Of a DNA stretch of 45,698 bases, positions 8,179-20,180 are shown piece after piece; the stretch's first letter is position 1, and each line of letters begins with the position of its first letter. A model generated the notes under the pieces. The model had not been told where the DNA came from and ran no database searches. It worked only from the letters and a program-made list of their open reading frames with translations. Made by a program: the position numbers and the translations under genes. Where the stretch lies: NCBI RefSeq assembly GCF_003026105.1, contig NZ_PYNW01000022.1:1-45698 (forward strand), given 5' to 3'. Source of the stretch: Photobacterium sp. GB-56. Lineage in GTDB: Bacteria; Pseudomonadota; Gammaproteobacteria; Enterobacterales; Vibrionaceae.

Positions 8179-9051
8179 TTAACGGCTAGAAATCGTTGTC
8201 ACTAAAGTATGTGACTGTTCAGGCGCTAGCTCAATACTTGGTTGGTGGATTGTTGATTCCACGCATACCATAGTTTCAAAACTATTATCAGCCATATCAC
8301 CCATACTAATGGATAGAGCTTGCCAAGGGTTCCAAATTACAGCAGCATTGTGACCTTCGTTAGTGACCAAAATTTCACGATTATTGTTTTTATCAATAAT
8401 CGTGATAGTGGCTTCTGGCTGAGTATATACACGATCAGTTTCGCTGTTGAAGGTCAGTGTAGAACCACCTTCACACGCTTTACCTTGCTGTGTGCTATCA
8501 AGGTAGTTTGGCCCCATTCCTGTAATATCAATATCGTTAATATTGGCAATATCAAAGTAAGTATGCAATGCGCCGCTGTATGACCATGGTTGATTGTCGG
8601 TATTAGTCGATGTCAGGCTTACTTTGAGTTCTTGACCGATTTCAAACGTTAAGACGTTTTTAAACTTATGCGGCCAAATCGCATAGGTTTCTTCATTATC
8701 TTCCAGTGCTAGGCTGACAATAACGCCGTTTTCATTTTCACGGTGTTCTAATAATGACCACTGCGATGTGCGGGCAAAACCATGAGATGGGGTACCAGCT
8801 TGACCAAACCAAGGCCAACAAATTGGAATACCGCCGCGTACCGCTTTTGACTGATCAAAAATGGCTTTTTCACTTAACCAAATAATGTCTTTTTCACCTT
8901 GTGGTTTAAACCATAACAGGTGGCCACCATGCAGTGAAATTCCAGCTTCAGCAAGAGGGTGGATCACTCGAATGATATTAATCCCTTGATATTCACAAAC
9001 TGTTACGTTGTCGGATAAAGCGTTAACAGTAGAAAGTTGACGTAGATTCAT
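8179..9051 (-). CDS. yeaD: D-hexose-6-phosphate mutarotase (YeaD family)
   Basis: An aldose-1-epimerase-like protein of about 290 residues. Family signatures are GGHLLWFKPQGEKDIIWLS, RGGIPICWPWFGQ, SGALHTYFDI (putative catalytic His) and a C-terminal VCVESTI with the Glu position expected of the base. It probably interconverts the anomers of glucose-6-phosphate or related hexose-6-phosphates in the cytoplasm. It follows gapA in the same direction but is separated by a gapA terminator, so it likely has its own promoter (9060-9225) or depends on read-through. The frame allows ATG 9057. ATG 9051 is preferred because the AAGGA Shine-Dalgarno touches the first ATG but lies 6 bases from the second. 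Confidence 0.9.
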   Translation of the reverse strand: MNLRQLSTVNALSDNVTVCEYQGINIIRVIHPLAEAGISLHGGHLLWFKPQGEKDIIWLSEKAIFDQSKAVRGGIPICWPWFGQAGTPSHGFARTSQWSLLEHRENENGVIVSLALEDNEETYAIWPHKFKNVLTFEIGQELKVSLTSTNTDNQPWSYSGALHTYFDIANINDIDITGMGPNYLDSTQQGKACEGGSTLTFNSETDRVYTQPEATITIIDKNNNREILVTNEGHNAAVIWNPWQALSISMGDMADNSFETMVCVESTIHQPSIELAPEQSHTLVTTISSR

Positions 9052-9225
9052 CTTCATTCCTTAAAAGTTAAAAGCAGGAAGTGCTTATTTGTTTAGCGTT
9101 TATTCGTACATTAAACATTAAGCAAAAAAACACTTATTTTTCGCTTTAAAATATCAAAAAATATGAAAATTAATTTGTTAAAGCAGTGAAGAGTTCTGAT
9201 CGTTTTTTGTATTGTACTAGATATA

Positions 9226-9257
9226 AAAAAGGCGCCGCAAAATGCGCCGCCTTTTTA
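9226..9257 (-). terminator. Intrinsic terminator of gapA
   Basis: A GC-rich stem (AAAAAGGCG paired with CGCCTTTTT plus an inner GC helix, loop about 5 bases) is followed on the minus strand by a T-tract reading CCTTTTTTATAT. It lies 35 bases after the gapA stop. Confidence 0.88.
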
Positions 9258-9291
9258 ATTGCTTTCAAAGAAAGCGAGCTAATTGCTTACA

Positions 9292-10620
<1,329 letters not shown>

Positions 10621-11007
10621 ATGAAAAATAAACCTGATACTTATTGGCAAGAGAAATTATCAGCAGAGGCTTATCAAGTTTGTCGACAACAGGCAACTGA
10701 ACCTCCCTTTAGCGGTACGCTTCTTCATAATCATAAAACAGGTGTTTATTCATGTGTCTGTTGTGATTCCCCACTGTTTTCTTCAGCGAATAAGTATGAC
10801 TCAGGGTGCGGTTGGCCTAGCTTTGATGCGCCTATTGATAACGATTGTATCACTTATTTAGAAGATAATAGTCATGGTATGCAGCGCATAGAAATTCGCT
10901 GTAAGCATTGTGATAGTCATCTTGGACATGTTTTTACTGATGGCCCGCAAACAACAGGTGAACGTTACTGTGTTAATTCTGTTTCTCTAATTTTTGCAGA
11001 TGAATAA
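10621..11007 (+). CDS. msrB: Peptide-methionine (R)-S-oxide reductase MsrB
   Basis: The 128-residue cytoplasmic enzyme reduces methionine-R-sulfoxide in proteins. The structural zinc is held by two CxxC pairs (Cys45/Cys48 and Cys94/Cys97). SGCGWPSF carries the resolving-type Cys63, and the catalytic Cys117 lies in [12 protein letters not shown] lies directly upstream in frame. ATG 10621 is preferred because of the purine-rich Shine-Dalgarno GAAGGG. It sits next to gapA as in other Vibrionaceae. Confidence 0.95.
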   Translation: MKNKPDTYWQEKLSAEAYQVCRQQATEPPFSGTLLHNHKTGVYSCVCCDSPLFSSANKYDSGCGWPSFDAPIDNDCITYLEDNSHGMQRIEIRCKHCDSHLGHVFTDGPQTTGERYCVNSVSLIFADE

Positions 11008-11148
11008 AACGTATGAGTGACGGTAATATATAATTATTGACCGTCGCTGAAATAAATATCTAAAATATAACGCTTAAAATTAAATAAGTTTAATGATTAA
11101 ATCTTGTATGTATCAATTATAAAATTATTTGATATTTGCAATAAAATT

Positions 11149-12018
11149 TTAATTAATCATTTTTCGTTCATAGCTGCCATTTTGTAAATTATCTAAAATA
11201 TTGACTGCTTTTTTATTTAAAACCTTCTGTTCATCTTCTGTTAATAAAAATAAGCTGGCGATATTTTTGGCCTCGACTACAGGCATATTCATATCATTAG
11301 CAATTAATACCCAGATATAAGCTTCCTTCAGTTTTTTTTGCTGCTGAGATAAGGTTGCCAATGATTTAATAATATCTTGGTTTACTGTTTCATTTTTCTT
11401 ATAGAGTGAAAGTGCATGATGCAGTAATTGATAGGTTTTATCCTTATCTTTGCTGATGTAGTAGCTGGCAAGCGCAAGCTGAAGATCCGGGGTTTCTAAC
11501 TCCTTTTTACCTTCGAGAGCGAGAAATTGTTGTTGTGCTTGTTCATCACCTTGACTCCAACGGTAGTAAATAATCTCTGGATCGGTCGACAACGATAGCT
11601 CTTTGTTTAGGCGTGTTACATTGTTATAGCTATCGTAGAGTGCGTTCATGCGAATAGTCTTTCGATCTTTTAGCTCTGTTGGTTCAATACGAGCGGCATA
11701 TTCCAAGCAAAAAATGTACTTTTGCGTCGCTTCAAGCTCTTTAAATTTTTCTTGGTCGGTTGGATTTTTCAACACATCATAACGTTGCCAAATTAATCCT
11801 GTTCGTTGAATACGACATTGACCATCATTGACGTTGAGCTGGGTACACAATTCAGGATAACTTTCACATAAGCTATCTGTGGTACGGTGTCGTTCAAAAC
11901 AGCCAGTTAATAATAAGCTCATACTGATCGTTGTGATAAGACGTTTAGTACTGTTTAAGAGCAACCTTGTCGGCACTACTCTTTTTGATGTTTCTATAAT
12001 TGCGGAGTAATACGCCAT
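11149..12018 (-). CDS. DUF2989 family lipoprotein
   Basis: The 289-residue predicted lipoprotein has a lipobox LLTGC at about residue 39, followed by ERHRTTDSLCESYPELC. The lipobox is unusually far from the annotated start, so the true start may be internal (a TTG in the RLLLNST region is possible). The mature protein is helical and repeat-like (YYRWSQGDEQAQQQFL, LQLALASYYISKDKDKTYQLL, EAYIWVLIAND), resembling TPR/Sel1-type helical hairpins. It matches the DUF2989 proteins found at this position in Vibrionaceae. Function is unknown; a periplasmic, membrane-anchored scaffold role is only inference. Confidence 0.8.
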   Translation of the reverse strand: MAYYSAIIETSKRVVPTRLLLNSTKRLITTISMSLLLTGCFERHRTTDSLCESYPELCTQLNVNDGQCRIQRTGLIWQRYDVLKNPTDQEKFKELEATQKYIFCLEYAARIEPTELKDRKTIRMNALYDSYNNVTRLNKELSLSTDPEIIYYRWSQGDEQAQQQFLALEGKKELETPDLQLALASYYISKDKDKTYQLLHHALSLYKKNETVNQDIIKSLATLSQQQKKLKEAYIWVLIANDMNMPVVEAKNIASLFLLTEDEQKVLNKKAVNILDNLQNGSYERKMIN

Positions 12019-12126
12019 AGTGACCTACATGTTGGTTACGAATAAGGATAAATATAACGATGTCATTTGTTGTTATCGACGGATGATCTCGAAAATGGTG
12101 AATTTATTTTGATAGAGCTATCAACC

Positions 12127-12142
12127 TGTGATCGCTATTACA
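12127..12142 (+). promoter_or_regulatory. Candidate CRP-binding site upstream of yeaC
   Basis: TGTGA, six bases, TTACA: one mismatch from the CRP consensus TGTGA-N6-TCACA. It lies between the divergent DUF2989 lipoprotein gene and yeaC, about 95 bases from the yeaC start. Either gene could be the target. Confidence 0.4.
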
Positions 12143-12235
12143 GTTTGAGGGGAAAGCGTTGACTGTTATTACGTATTTTATAAGCTACAGCGATGTACTT
12201 AAACAAGCCTGTTAGTATCAAAATGAGGAGTGGAT

Positions 12236-12535
12236 ATGGATGTGTCGCAATTATTGAAGGCTATGACGCCAGAAGTTTTTGAGCGGATATCAACTGCAGT
12301 AGAAACCGGAAAGTGGCCTGATGGTTCAGTATTAACGGCTAATCAAAGAGATTCTGCTATGCAGGCTGTGATGCTTTATCAGTCTCGCCATAATAGTGAT
12401 GCGCAACATATGACGGTTGCAGCCGGTGGCGAAATAAAATTTAAGAGTAAAGCTGAATTAAAACGTGATTTTGCGACTCAAGGGACTCTTGGAAAGTCGC
12501 CAGAGATAGCTCGCTTTGAACATGATGATATCTAA
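12236..12535 (+). CDS. yeaC: YeaC family protein (DUF1315)
   Basis: A 99-residue small cytoplasmic protein, clearly related to E. coli YeaC along its first 60 residues (LLKAMTPEVFERI, AVETGKWPDG, AVMLYQSRHN). The C-terminal part is charged (KFKSKAELKRDF). Function is unknown. ATG 12236 was chosen over the in-frame GTG at 12230 because the TGAGGAG Shine-Dalgarno (12224-12230) includes that GTG and is 5 bases from the ATG. It converges with the GST gene, only 2 bases separating the stop codons. Confidence 0.88.
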   Translation: MDVSQLLKAMTPEVFERISTAVETGKWPDGSVLTANQRDSAMQAVMLYQSRHNSDAQHMTVAAGGEIKFKSKAELKRDFATQGTLGKSPEIARFEHDDI

Positions 12536-12537
12536 CA

Positions 12538-13221
12538 TTAGACTTTATCATGCAGGTTAGGCCATATCATAGCTTCGCAATAGAAACTTTGTAATTGATG
12601 ATCTTCTTCTGACACAATATTGGCTATCCATGGCTCTTGCTCTATACGGTGTAGATAGTGGTGTAGAGTAGGATAATGGGGTTGCAATCGTAGCCCTGCC
12701 ATCCATCCCGTTCTAAAAATACTCCAGATACTTATTTCAGCCATTGAGAAATGATCGCCAACATACCCTAGCTCGGGGAGTTGCTCTTCAAGGTAATTCA
12801 ACACATTAGGAAGATGATGAGTAAGGCATTGAGCCACTGCTTCTCCATCACACGACTTATCTTGCATTTTATCGCGCAATACTTTTTGGTAAAACAAAAC
12901 GCCACCGAGTAATGACGTGACACGCGTTGCAGCATAAGCTTCAAACCAACGAATTTTCGCTCGTTGTTTAGCGTCGCCCGGATAAAGTGGGGGAACGGGG
13001 TAGGTATCGTCAAGATAATGGGCAATAACGGTTGAATCAATGATTGTTGTATCGTTATGTTCAAGTACAGGGACTTTTCCCATTGGGTGGCGTTTGTGCG
13101 CAAGCTCTTTTTCTAAAAAGGGGTTGAGAGGTTGGAGTTCATAACGTATCCCTTTGTAATTAAGTGCCAACATGATTTTTCTGACGAAGGGCGAAATAGA
13201 GGCACCGTGTAAAATCATCAT
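12538..13221 (-). CDS. Glutathione S-transferase family protein
   Basis: The 227-residue protein has an N-terminal thioredoxin-fold GST domain: MILHGASISPFVRKI with a Ser near the usual glutathione-activating position, then MGKVPVLEHND, the cis-Pro loop, and IIDSTVIAHYLDD, the glutathione Glu/Asp-Ser motif. An all-helical C-terminal domain follows. The cytoplasmic substrate is unknown. ATG 13218 (second Met) is an equally possible start, and the Shine-Dalgarno is weak. It lies downstream of the ansA terminator in the same direction, so probably has its own promoter. Confidence 0.85.
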   Translation of the reverse strand: MMILHGASISPFVRKIMLALNYKGIRYELQPLNPFLEKELAHKRHPMGKVPVLEHNDTTIIDSTVIAHYLDDTYPVPPLYPGDAKQRAKIRWFEAYAATRVTSLLGGVLFYQKVLRDKMQDKSCDGEAVAQCLTHHLPNVLNYLEEQLPELGYVGDHFSMAEISIWSIFRTGWMAGLRLQPHYPTLHHYLHRIEQEPWIANIVSEEDHQLQSFYCEAMIWPNLHDKV

Positions 13222-13309
13222 TGTTTCAACCCATGAAGGTAGATTGCTATTAGCTGTAATTGTAGTTCGGTTGGAAAATTTTGGGGGAGTGGTGTTTTTA
13301 TTTTATGAT

Positions 13310-13344
13310 AGCTAAAAATAAAAAAGAGCCCGTTCGGCTCTTTT
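13310..13344 (-). terminator. Intrinsic terminator of ansA
   Basis: AAAAGAGCC and GGCTCTTTT pair around a 5-base loop. On the minus strand the stem runs into TTTTTTATTTTT. It lies 25 bases after the ansA stop. Confidence 0.88.
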
Positions 13345-13368
13345 CGTTATTAAACAAGTACTGCTAAC

Positions 13369-14382
13369 TTACAAGGTTAACTCACCACGGAGATCTTGCT
13401 GCATCAGCGTGCGCATTGTTTCTATCGGTAAATCTTGGCTGAGTAAGTAATGTAATTTAGCCAATGCCGCTTCAGGTGTCATATCATAGCCACTTAGCAC
13501 GCCAGCATCTGCTAGCGCACAACCCGTTGCGTATCCACCCATATTAACTTTACCTGATAAACATTGGGTTAAGTTCATGACAATCACACCGCGACTCGAT
13601 GCTTCTTTTAACTGATCTAGCAGCTCTTTATTTTGAGGCGCATTACCTACGCCAAAAGTCAGTAGGATCATCGCATTTACAGGTTGGCGTAGGGTATTAC
13701 GTATAACCTCTGGTGAGATCCCTGGATACATGGTGATCACACCAATAGGCTGTGGCGTAATGGTGTGAACTTTAAATTCACCGTTCGGTTTTTTGTTTAA
13801 TTCCGTTCCGCTATTAACGGTTATGTTAATGCCTGCTTCTAATAATGGTGGCAAGTTTGGTGAGATAAACGCGCCAAAACCATCGGCATGAGCCTTAGTA
13901 CTGCGGTTACCACGGATCAGTTGGTTGTTGAAAAAAACGGTCACTTCATTGATCGGGTAATTAGCCGCAATGTGTAACGCATTCAATAAGTTGCTTTGAC
14001 CATCAGAGCGAAGTTCAACTAACGGGATTTGAGAACCGGTGACAATGACAGGCTTATCTAAATTTTCGAACATAAAAGATAAAGCAGAAGCGGTGTACGC
14101 CATAGTATCTGTGCCATGAAGGATCACAAAACCATCATACTTTTCGTAATTATCTTTTATATCGTCGGCAATGCGTTGCCAATCCGCAGGTGTCATATCT
14201 GATGAGTCGATTAAAGGTGAATACTCATGGATAGTGAACTCAGGCATTTCTGGGCGATGGAATTCTGGCATGCTAGCTAATTGCTTTTGCATAAAACCTG
14301 ATACAGGAATATAGCCATGATCAGATTTTTGCATACCAATGGTGCCGCCAGTGTAGGCGATATAAATATGTTTTCTTTCCAT
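13369..14382 (-). CDS. ansA: L-asparaginase I (cytoplasmic)
   Basis: The 337-residue type I asparaginase hydrolyses asparagine to aspartate and ammonia. The first active-site Thr is in AYTGGTIGM (Thr14); the second catalytic pair is in HGTDTMAYTASAL (Thr91, Asp92). There is no signal peptide, which separates it from periplasmic AnsB. Start MERKHIYIAYTGG matches the family. It sits downstream of sppA, the same order as in related genomes, but is separated by the sppA terminator. Confidence 0.95.
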   Translation of the reverse strand: MERKHIYIAYTGGTIGMQKSDHGYIPVSGFMQKQLASMPEFHRPEMPEFTIHEYSPLIDSSDMTPADWQRIADDIKDNYEKYDGFVILHGTDTMAYTASALSFMFENLDKPVIVTGSQIPLVELRSDGQSNLLNALHIAANYPINEVTVFFNNQLIRGNRSTKAHADGFGAFISPNLPPLLEAGINITVNSGTELNKKPNGEFKVHTITPQPIGVITMYPGISPEVIRNTLRQPVNAMILLTFGVGNAPQNKELLDQLKEASSRGVIVMNLTQCLSGKVNMGGYATGCALADAGVLSGYDMTPEAALAKLHYLLSQDLPIETMRTLMQQDLRGELTL

Positions 14383-14573
14383 TTTTAAGCACAGAGTTAA
14401 CGGTTGGTGTGCGCATTATACGCAAACTGTATGAAGATGCGAGTTAAGCGATTTTTAGAGTGATACTTATTGCATTGAAATGTGAACTAAGATTGATGTG
14501 CTTATCTTTTGAGTTATTGCGGTTTTTATCACTAATGTTGATTGGCTGGGTTATTTAAGCGTTTTTGCATAAT

Positions 14574-14602
14574 AAAAAGCTCGACATATCGCCGAGCTTT
14601 TT
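14574..14602 (-). terminator. Intrinsic terminator of sppA
   Basis: A perfect 10-bp stem (AAAAAGCTCG / CGAGCTTTTT) with a 9-base loop, followed on the minus strand by a T-run. It lies 31 bases after the sppA stop. Confidence 0.88.
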
Positions 14603-14632
14603 AATTATTGGTTGCTGATAACGTTTTTGTTA

Positions 14633-16480
14633 CTAGTTAACGGTGCTGCAATTTAAGCAGAACGCATAACGACCATTAGGATCGTTAAAGTTACTAAGAG
14701 AAGTCAGATCTTTTGCAACTTTAGTCACTGGCGCTAATGCATTTGGCGTGTCACCAAGAACCATTGCCACAACCTGTGCTTTTACTTCACCTGACATTTC
14801 TTTAAAGAATTGCTGGATAGGAGAAAGAGGCTGTTGCATCCACACCAATTGGTAATCATCTACTTTAGCGAGCGACACAGCTTCCGTTATTGCAGTATCA
14901 AAGTCACCGAGTTCATCGACTAAACCACGTTCTTTCGCGTCCTTACCTGTCCATACTCGGCCTTGGGCAATTTTATCTGCTTGCTCAAGTGACATATGGC
15001 GGTATTTGCTGACTAAACCAATAAAGCGCTGGTAGCCATTATCAACCCCAAGCTGGAAAACTTTGCCGACATTTTCAGGTAGAGCACGTGTTACGCCGAC
15101 ACCTGAGAAAGGAGTCGTTCCCACCCCATCACTGTAAACGCCTAGCTTTTCTAAGCTTTTTTCAAATGTGGTTAAAATCGCAAAGATACCAATAGAGCCG
15201 GTGATCGTTGTTGGTTGTGCGATAATTTTATCGGCACTTGAAGAGATCCAGTAACCACCTGATGCTGCAACACTCGACATCGAAACAACAACAGGTTTCC
15301 CCGCCGCTTTTAAGGCATCGACTTCATTACGGATCACTTCAGAAGCAAAGGCGCTGCCTCCTGGGCTATCGACACGTAAGATCACAGATTTAACATCGTT
15401 ATCAAAGCGAGCTTTGCGAAGTAGTGCTGCAATCGTGTCACCACCTGCTGTACCTTGACTACTCTTGCCATCAACAATGGCGCCACTTGCAACAACGACA
15501 GCTACTTTGTTATCGGATGGTTGTTGATCATCAACCAGCATCGATAAGTAATCGTAGTAGCTGATCTGTTTAAAGCTGTGCTCACCGTTATCACCAAATT
15601 CTTTGATTAAGATTTGGCTTAATTGAGGACGGGTTACCAACTCATCAACAAGACCCATTTTTTTACTCAGTTGAGCAAAATCGCCATTAACAGCAGTGAG
15701 TTGTTCAACAAAGCTGTTCATTTCAGGCGTCAATGATTTAGCATCGATATTGCGGTTTTTCGCCACATCGGAGGTATAAGCATCCCATAATTGATCTAAC
15801 CAAACCGTATTGGCTTCTTTTGCTGCGGCTGACATGCCATCACGGATATACGGTTCGACAAATGATTTGTAAGTACCGACACGGAAAACGTGAGTAGTGA
15901 CATCTAGCTTTTCTAATAATGTTTTATAGTAAAGCGTATAGGTGCCATAACCCGTTAACATGATACCGCCATCAGGTGACATAAAGATCTTATCGGCATA
16001 ACTTGCAAGGTAGTATTGGCTTTGACTGTAATGACCGCCATAAGCATAAACAGGTTTACCGGATGCTTTAAATTCTTGAATGGCTTTTGCAATGTAACGT
16101 AGTTTTGTCAGGCTCGTTTCTGGCATGTTTTTAAGATTTAATACAAGGCCAGTGATAGAGCTATCGGTAGTTGCAGTGCGGATGGCTTCGACAATATCGA
16201 ATAAAACGTTTTGTTCAACAGGTGGTTGCCCCATCACATCACTAATAACGTTATCTAATGGATTATCATAGTTTTTCTGCTCAACAATCGGGCCTGATAG
16301 GTTTAGTACCAGCGCCGATGCTTCTGGCTTTTCAGCGTTATCATCGTTATCACTAAAAGCAAAAATAATGGCACCTACAATCAGTAGGAAAATTAAGTTA
16401 AGAATAAACTTACGGGCAAAGTTGATTAACTTCCAGATTGTTCTGAAAAACGCTCCAATCCCTTTGAATATGGCTTTCAT
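14633..16480 (-). CDS. sppA: Signal peptide peptidase SppA, 67K type
   Basis: The 615-residue inner-membrane protease has one N-terminal anchor (about residues 29-43) and two tandem ClpP/crotonase-like periplasmic domains. The catalytic dyad is visible: Lys205 in VGTYKSFVEP and Ser407 in VAASGGYW (E. coli K209 and S409). It degrades signal peptides left in the membrane after secretion. The frame extends 10 codons upstream to 16510. ATG 16480 is preferred because it gives the family N-terminus (MKAIFKGIGAFFRTIWKLI) and has AGAG upstream, while the longer start has no Shine-Dalgarno. The C-terminus ends with two Cys (FCLNC), which may bind metal. Divergent from fadH. Confidence 0.95.
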   Translation of the reverse strand: MKAIFKGIGAFFRTIWKLINFARKFILNLIFLLIVGAIIFAFSDNDDNAEKPEASALVLNLSGPIVEQKNYDNPLDNVISDVMGQPPVEQNVLFDIVEAIRTATTDSSITGLVLNLKNMPETSLTKLRYIAKAIQEFKASGKPVYAYGGHYSQSQYYLASYADKIFMSPDGGIMLTGYGTYTLYYKTLLEKLDVTTHVFRVGTYKSFVEPYIRDGMSAAAKEANTVWLDQLWDAYTSDVAKNRNIDAKSLTPEMNSFVEQLTAVNGDFAQLSKKMGLVDELVTRPQLSQILIKEFGDNGEHSFKQISYYDYLSMLVDDQQPSDNKVAVVVASGAIVDGKSSQGTAGGDTIAALLRKARFDNDVKSVILRVDSPGGSAFASEVIRNEVDALKAAGKPVVVSMSSVAASGGYWISSSADKIIAQPTTITGSIGIFAILTTFEKSLEKLGVYSDGVGTTPFSGVGVTRALPENVGKVFQLGVDNGYQRFIGLVSKYRHMSLEQADKIAQGRVWTGKDAKERGLVDELGDFDTAITEAVSLAKVDDYQLVWMQQPLSPIQQFFKEMSGEVKAQVVAMVLGDTPNALAPVTKVAKDLTSLSNFNDPNGRYAFCLNCSTVN

Positions 16481-16661
16481 GGATGCTCTCTTTAATGATT
16501 CTTGAGACATATCGTATCGTACTCATTAACTAATTTCAGTAAATTTACTATTAAGAAGAGATATCAAAACAAGGTATTGAATAAATAGCCGTATTGTTAG
16601 TCATCCAAGGCATAAGAAAAGTGCGCGAAAGCACAAATGTTAACTTAATGTAAACAAATGT

Positions 16662-18736
<2,075 letters not shown>

Positions 18737-18761
18737 ACAGTAATTAAAGCATTATTGCTCC

Positions 18762-18791
18762 AAAAGGTGAGGTTTATATCTCACCTTTTTT
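18762..18791 (+). terminator. Intrinsic terminator of fadH
   Basis: A 10-bp stem AAAAGGTGAG / CTCACCTTTT with an 8-base loop, followed by TTTTATATTTT. It starts 25 bases after the fadH stop. Confidence 0.9.
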
Positions 18792-19010
18792 ATATTTTAA
18801 AAATAAAAAACTGTAAAAAGCTATTTAAATAGATTTATTACTATTTTTATTTAATTGTCATACTTATGTGTTTTTTTTGATTGTGGGTTATATTTCATTA
18901 ATTATTATGATGTTGGTCATTAAAAACATACATAAATACTATGCAATGAGTTTTTATGATTCTTATTTGGTATAGTTGTTATCATTTATTGACTTATGAA
19001 TATTTAAATA

Positions 19011-20153
19011 ATGCCCTTCTATAGATGTAAAGCTTTACAAAATGTATGTTTAGTTGGTTTTTTTTGTCTGTTTTTTCTCTCCGGTTGCAGTATGCCTGGA
19101 ATGCATTTGAATATAAAAAATAAAGAGATAAAAAACACTAAAAATGAATCTATTTTGAACAAGGTAAATATTTATTATTTAGATAGTAGTGTGATAAACA
19201 AAGTAAGAAAAAAAGAAGTAAAAGCTAAGACGAATGAACAGTTACAAACTGATATAAACAATTATAGTTATATTGTTGGCCCCACTGATGTATTAAATAT
19301 TACCGTTTGGAATCATCCAGAGCTAACAATTCCGCAAGGACCAGATCGTACACCTGAAGAGGCGGGTACTCGCGTGCATGCTGATGGGCGTATTTTTTAT
19401 CCTTATGTTGGCTTTATTCATGTTGCAGGACACAAATTATCTTATATACAAAGTGTGTTAACAAAGAAGTTAGCTAGATACATTGAAATGCCACAAATTG
19501 AAGTTTCAGTCGCTGCCTATAAATCAAAACAAGTTTATGTAACAGGCTCAGTGAAGCTTCCTGGAGAGCAAGCTATTACAGATAAGGCATTAACATTATT
19601 GCTTGCTATTAATAAGGCTAGGGGGTTTAGTGCTGATGCCGATTGGCATGATGTTACAGTAACAAGAAATAATAATGTTATTCATTTATCGGCTTACGAT
19701 CTTATTCAAAATGGAGATTTAACTCAGAATATTTTATTAAAAAATAATGATATTATACATATAGCCAATAATGATAATTTAAAAGTATTCGTAATGGGGG
19801 AGGTGAATAATCCCCAAACGCTTCAAATTGACCGTTCAGGAATGAATTTAACTGAGGCGCTCAGCAATGTTGGTGGGATTAATGAAATTAGTGCTGATGC
19901 TGAAGGTGTCTTTGTTATTCGAATAAATAAAGAGAATAAAGAGAATAAAGTCGCAAACATTTATCAACTGAATATGAAAAATGCAGCAGCTATGATTATT
20001 GCAAATCAATTCGAATTAAAACCTCAAGATATAATCTATGTTACCGCTTCACCAATGGGAGGGTGGAATAGAGTAATGGCGCAGGTTTTACCAACCATTA
20101 CAAACTTTACAACACTCACTCAAGGTGTGAATTATTATACGGATCTTAAATAA
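19011..20153 (+). CDS. wza: Polysaccharide export outer-membrane lipoprotein Wza
   Basis: The 380-residue protein has a lipoprotein signal (lipobox LSGC, Cys26). An AT-rich, Lys/Asn-rich spacer of about 60 residues follows, then the polysaccharide export domain (YIVGPTDVLNITVWNHPEL, about 87-105) and two SLBB-like domains (VYVTGSVKLPGEQ and VFVMGEVNNPQTL). A C-terminal amphipathic helix could form the outer-membrane pore of the Wza octamer. Length matches Wza (379). It works with Wzc to export capsule or related polysaccharide. No clear Shine-Dalgarno precedes ATG 19011. No JUMPstart/ops element (GGCGGTAG) was seen in the 18792-19010 upstream region, which is otherwise plain AT-rich DNA. The remainder of the biosynthesis locus is missing. 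Confidence 0.9.
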   Translation: MPFYRCKALQNVCLVGFFCLFFLSGCSMPGMHLNIKNKEIKNTKNESILNKVNIYYLDSSVINKVRKKEVKAKTNEQLQTDINNYSYIVGPTDVLNITVWNHPELTIPQGPDRTPEEAGTRVHADGRIFYPYVGFIHVAGHKLSYIQSVLTKKLARYIEMPQIEVSVAAYKSKQVYVTGSVKLPGEQAITDKALTLLLAINKARGFSADADWHDVTVTRNNNVIHLSAYDLIQNGDLTQNILLKNNDIIHIANNDNLKVFVMGEVNNPQTLQIDRSGMNLTEALSNVGGINEISADAEGVFVIRINKENKENKVANIYQLNMKNAAAMIIANQFELKPQDIIYVTASPMGGWNRVMAQVLPTITNFTTLTQGVNYYTDLK

Positions 20154-20180
20154 CATGATTAAATTAGGGATGAAATAAGA

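Noticed and set aside
18792..19010. Search for a JUMPstart/ops element before wza
   Set aside because: No GGCGGTAG-like sequence was found, so RfaH control cannot be claimed.
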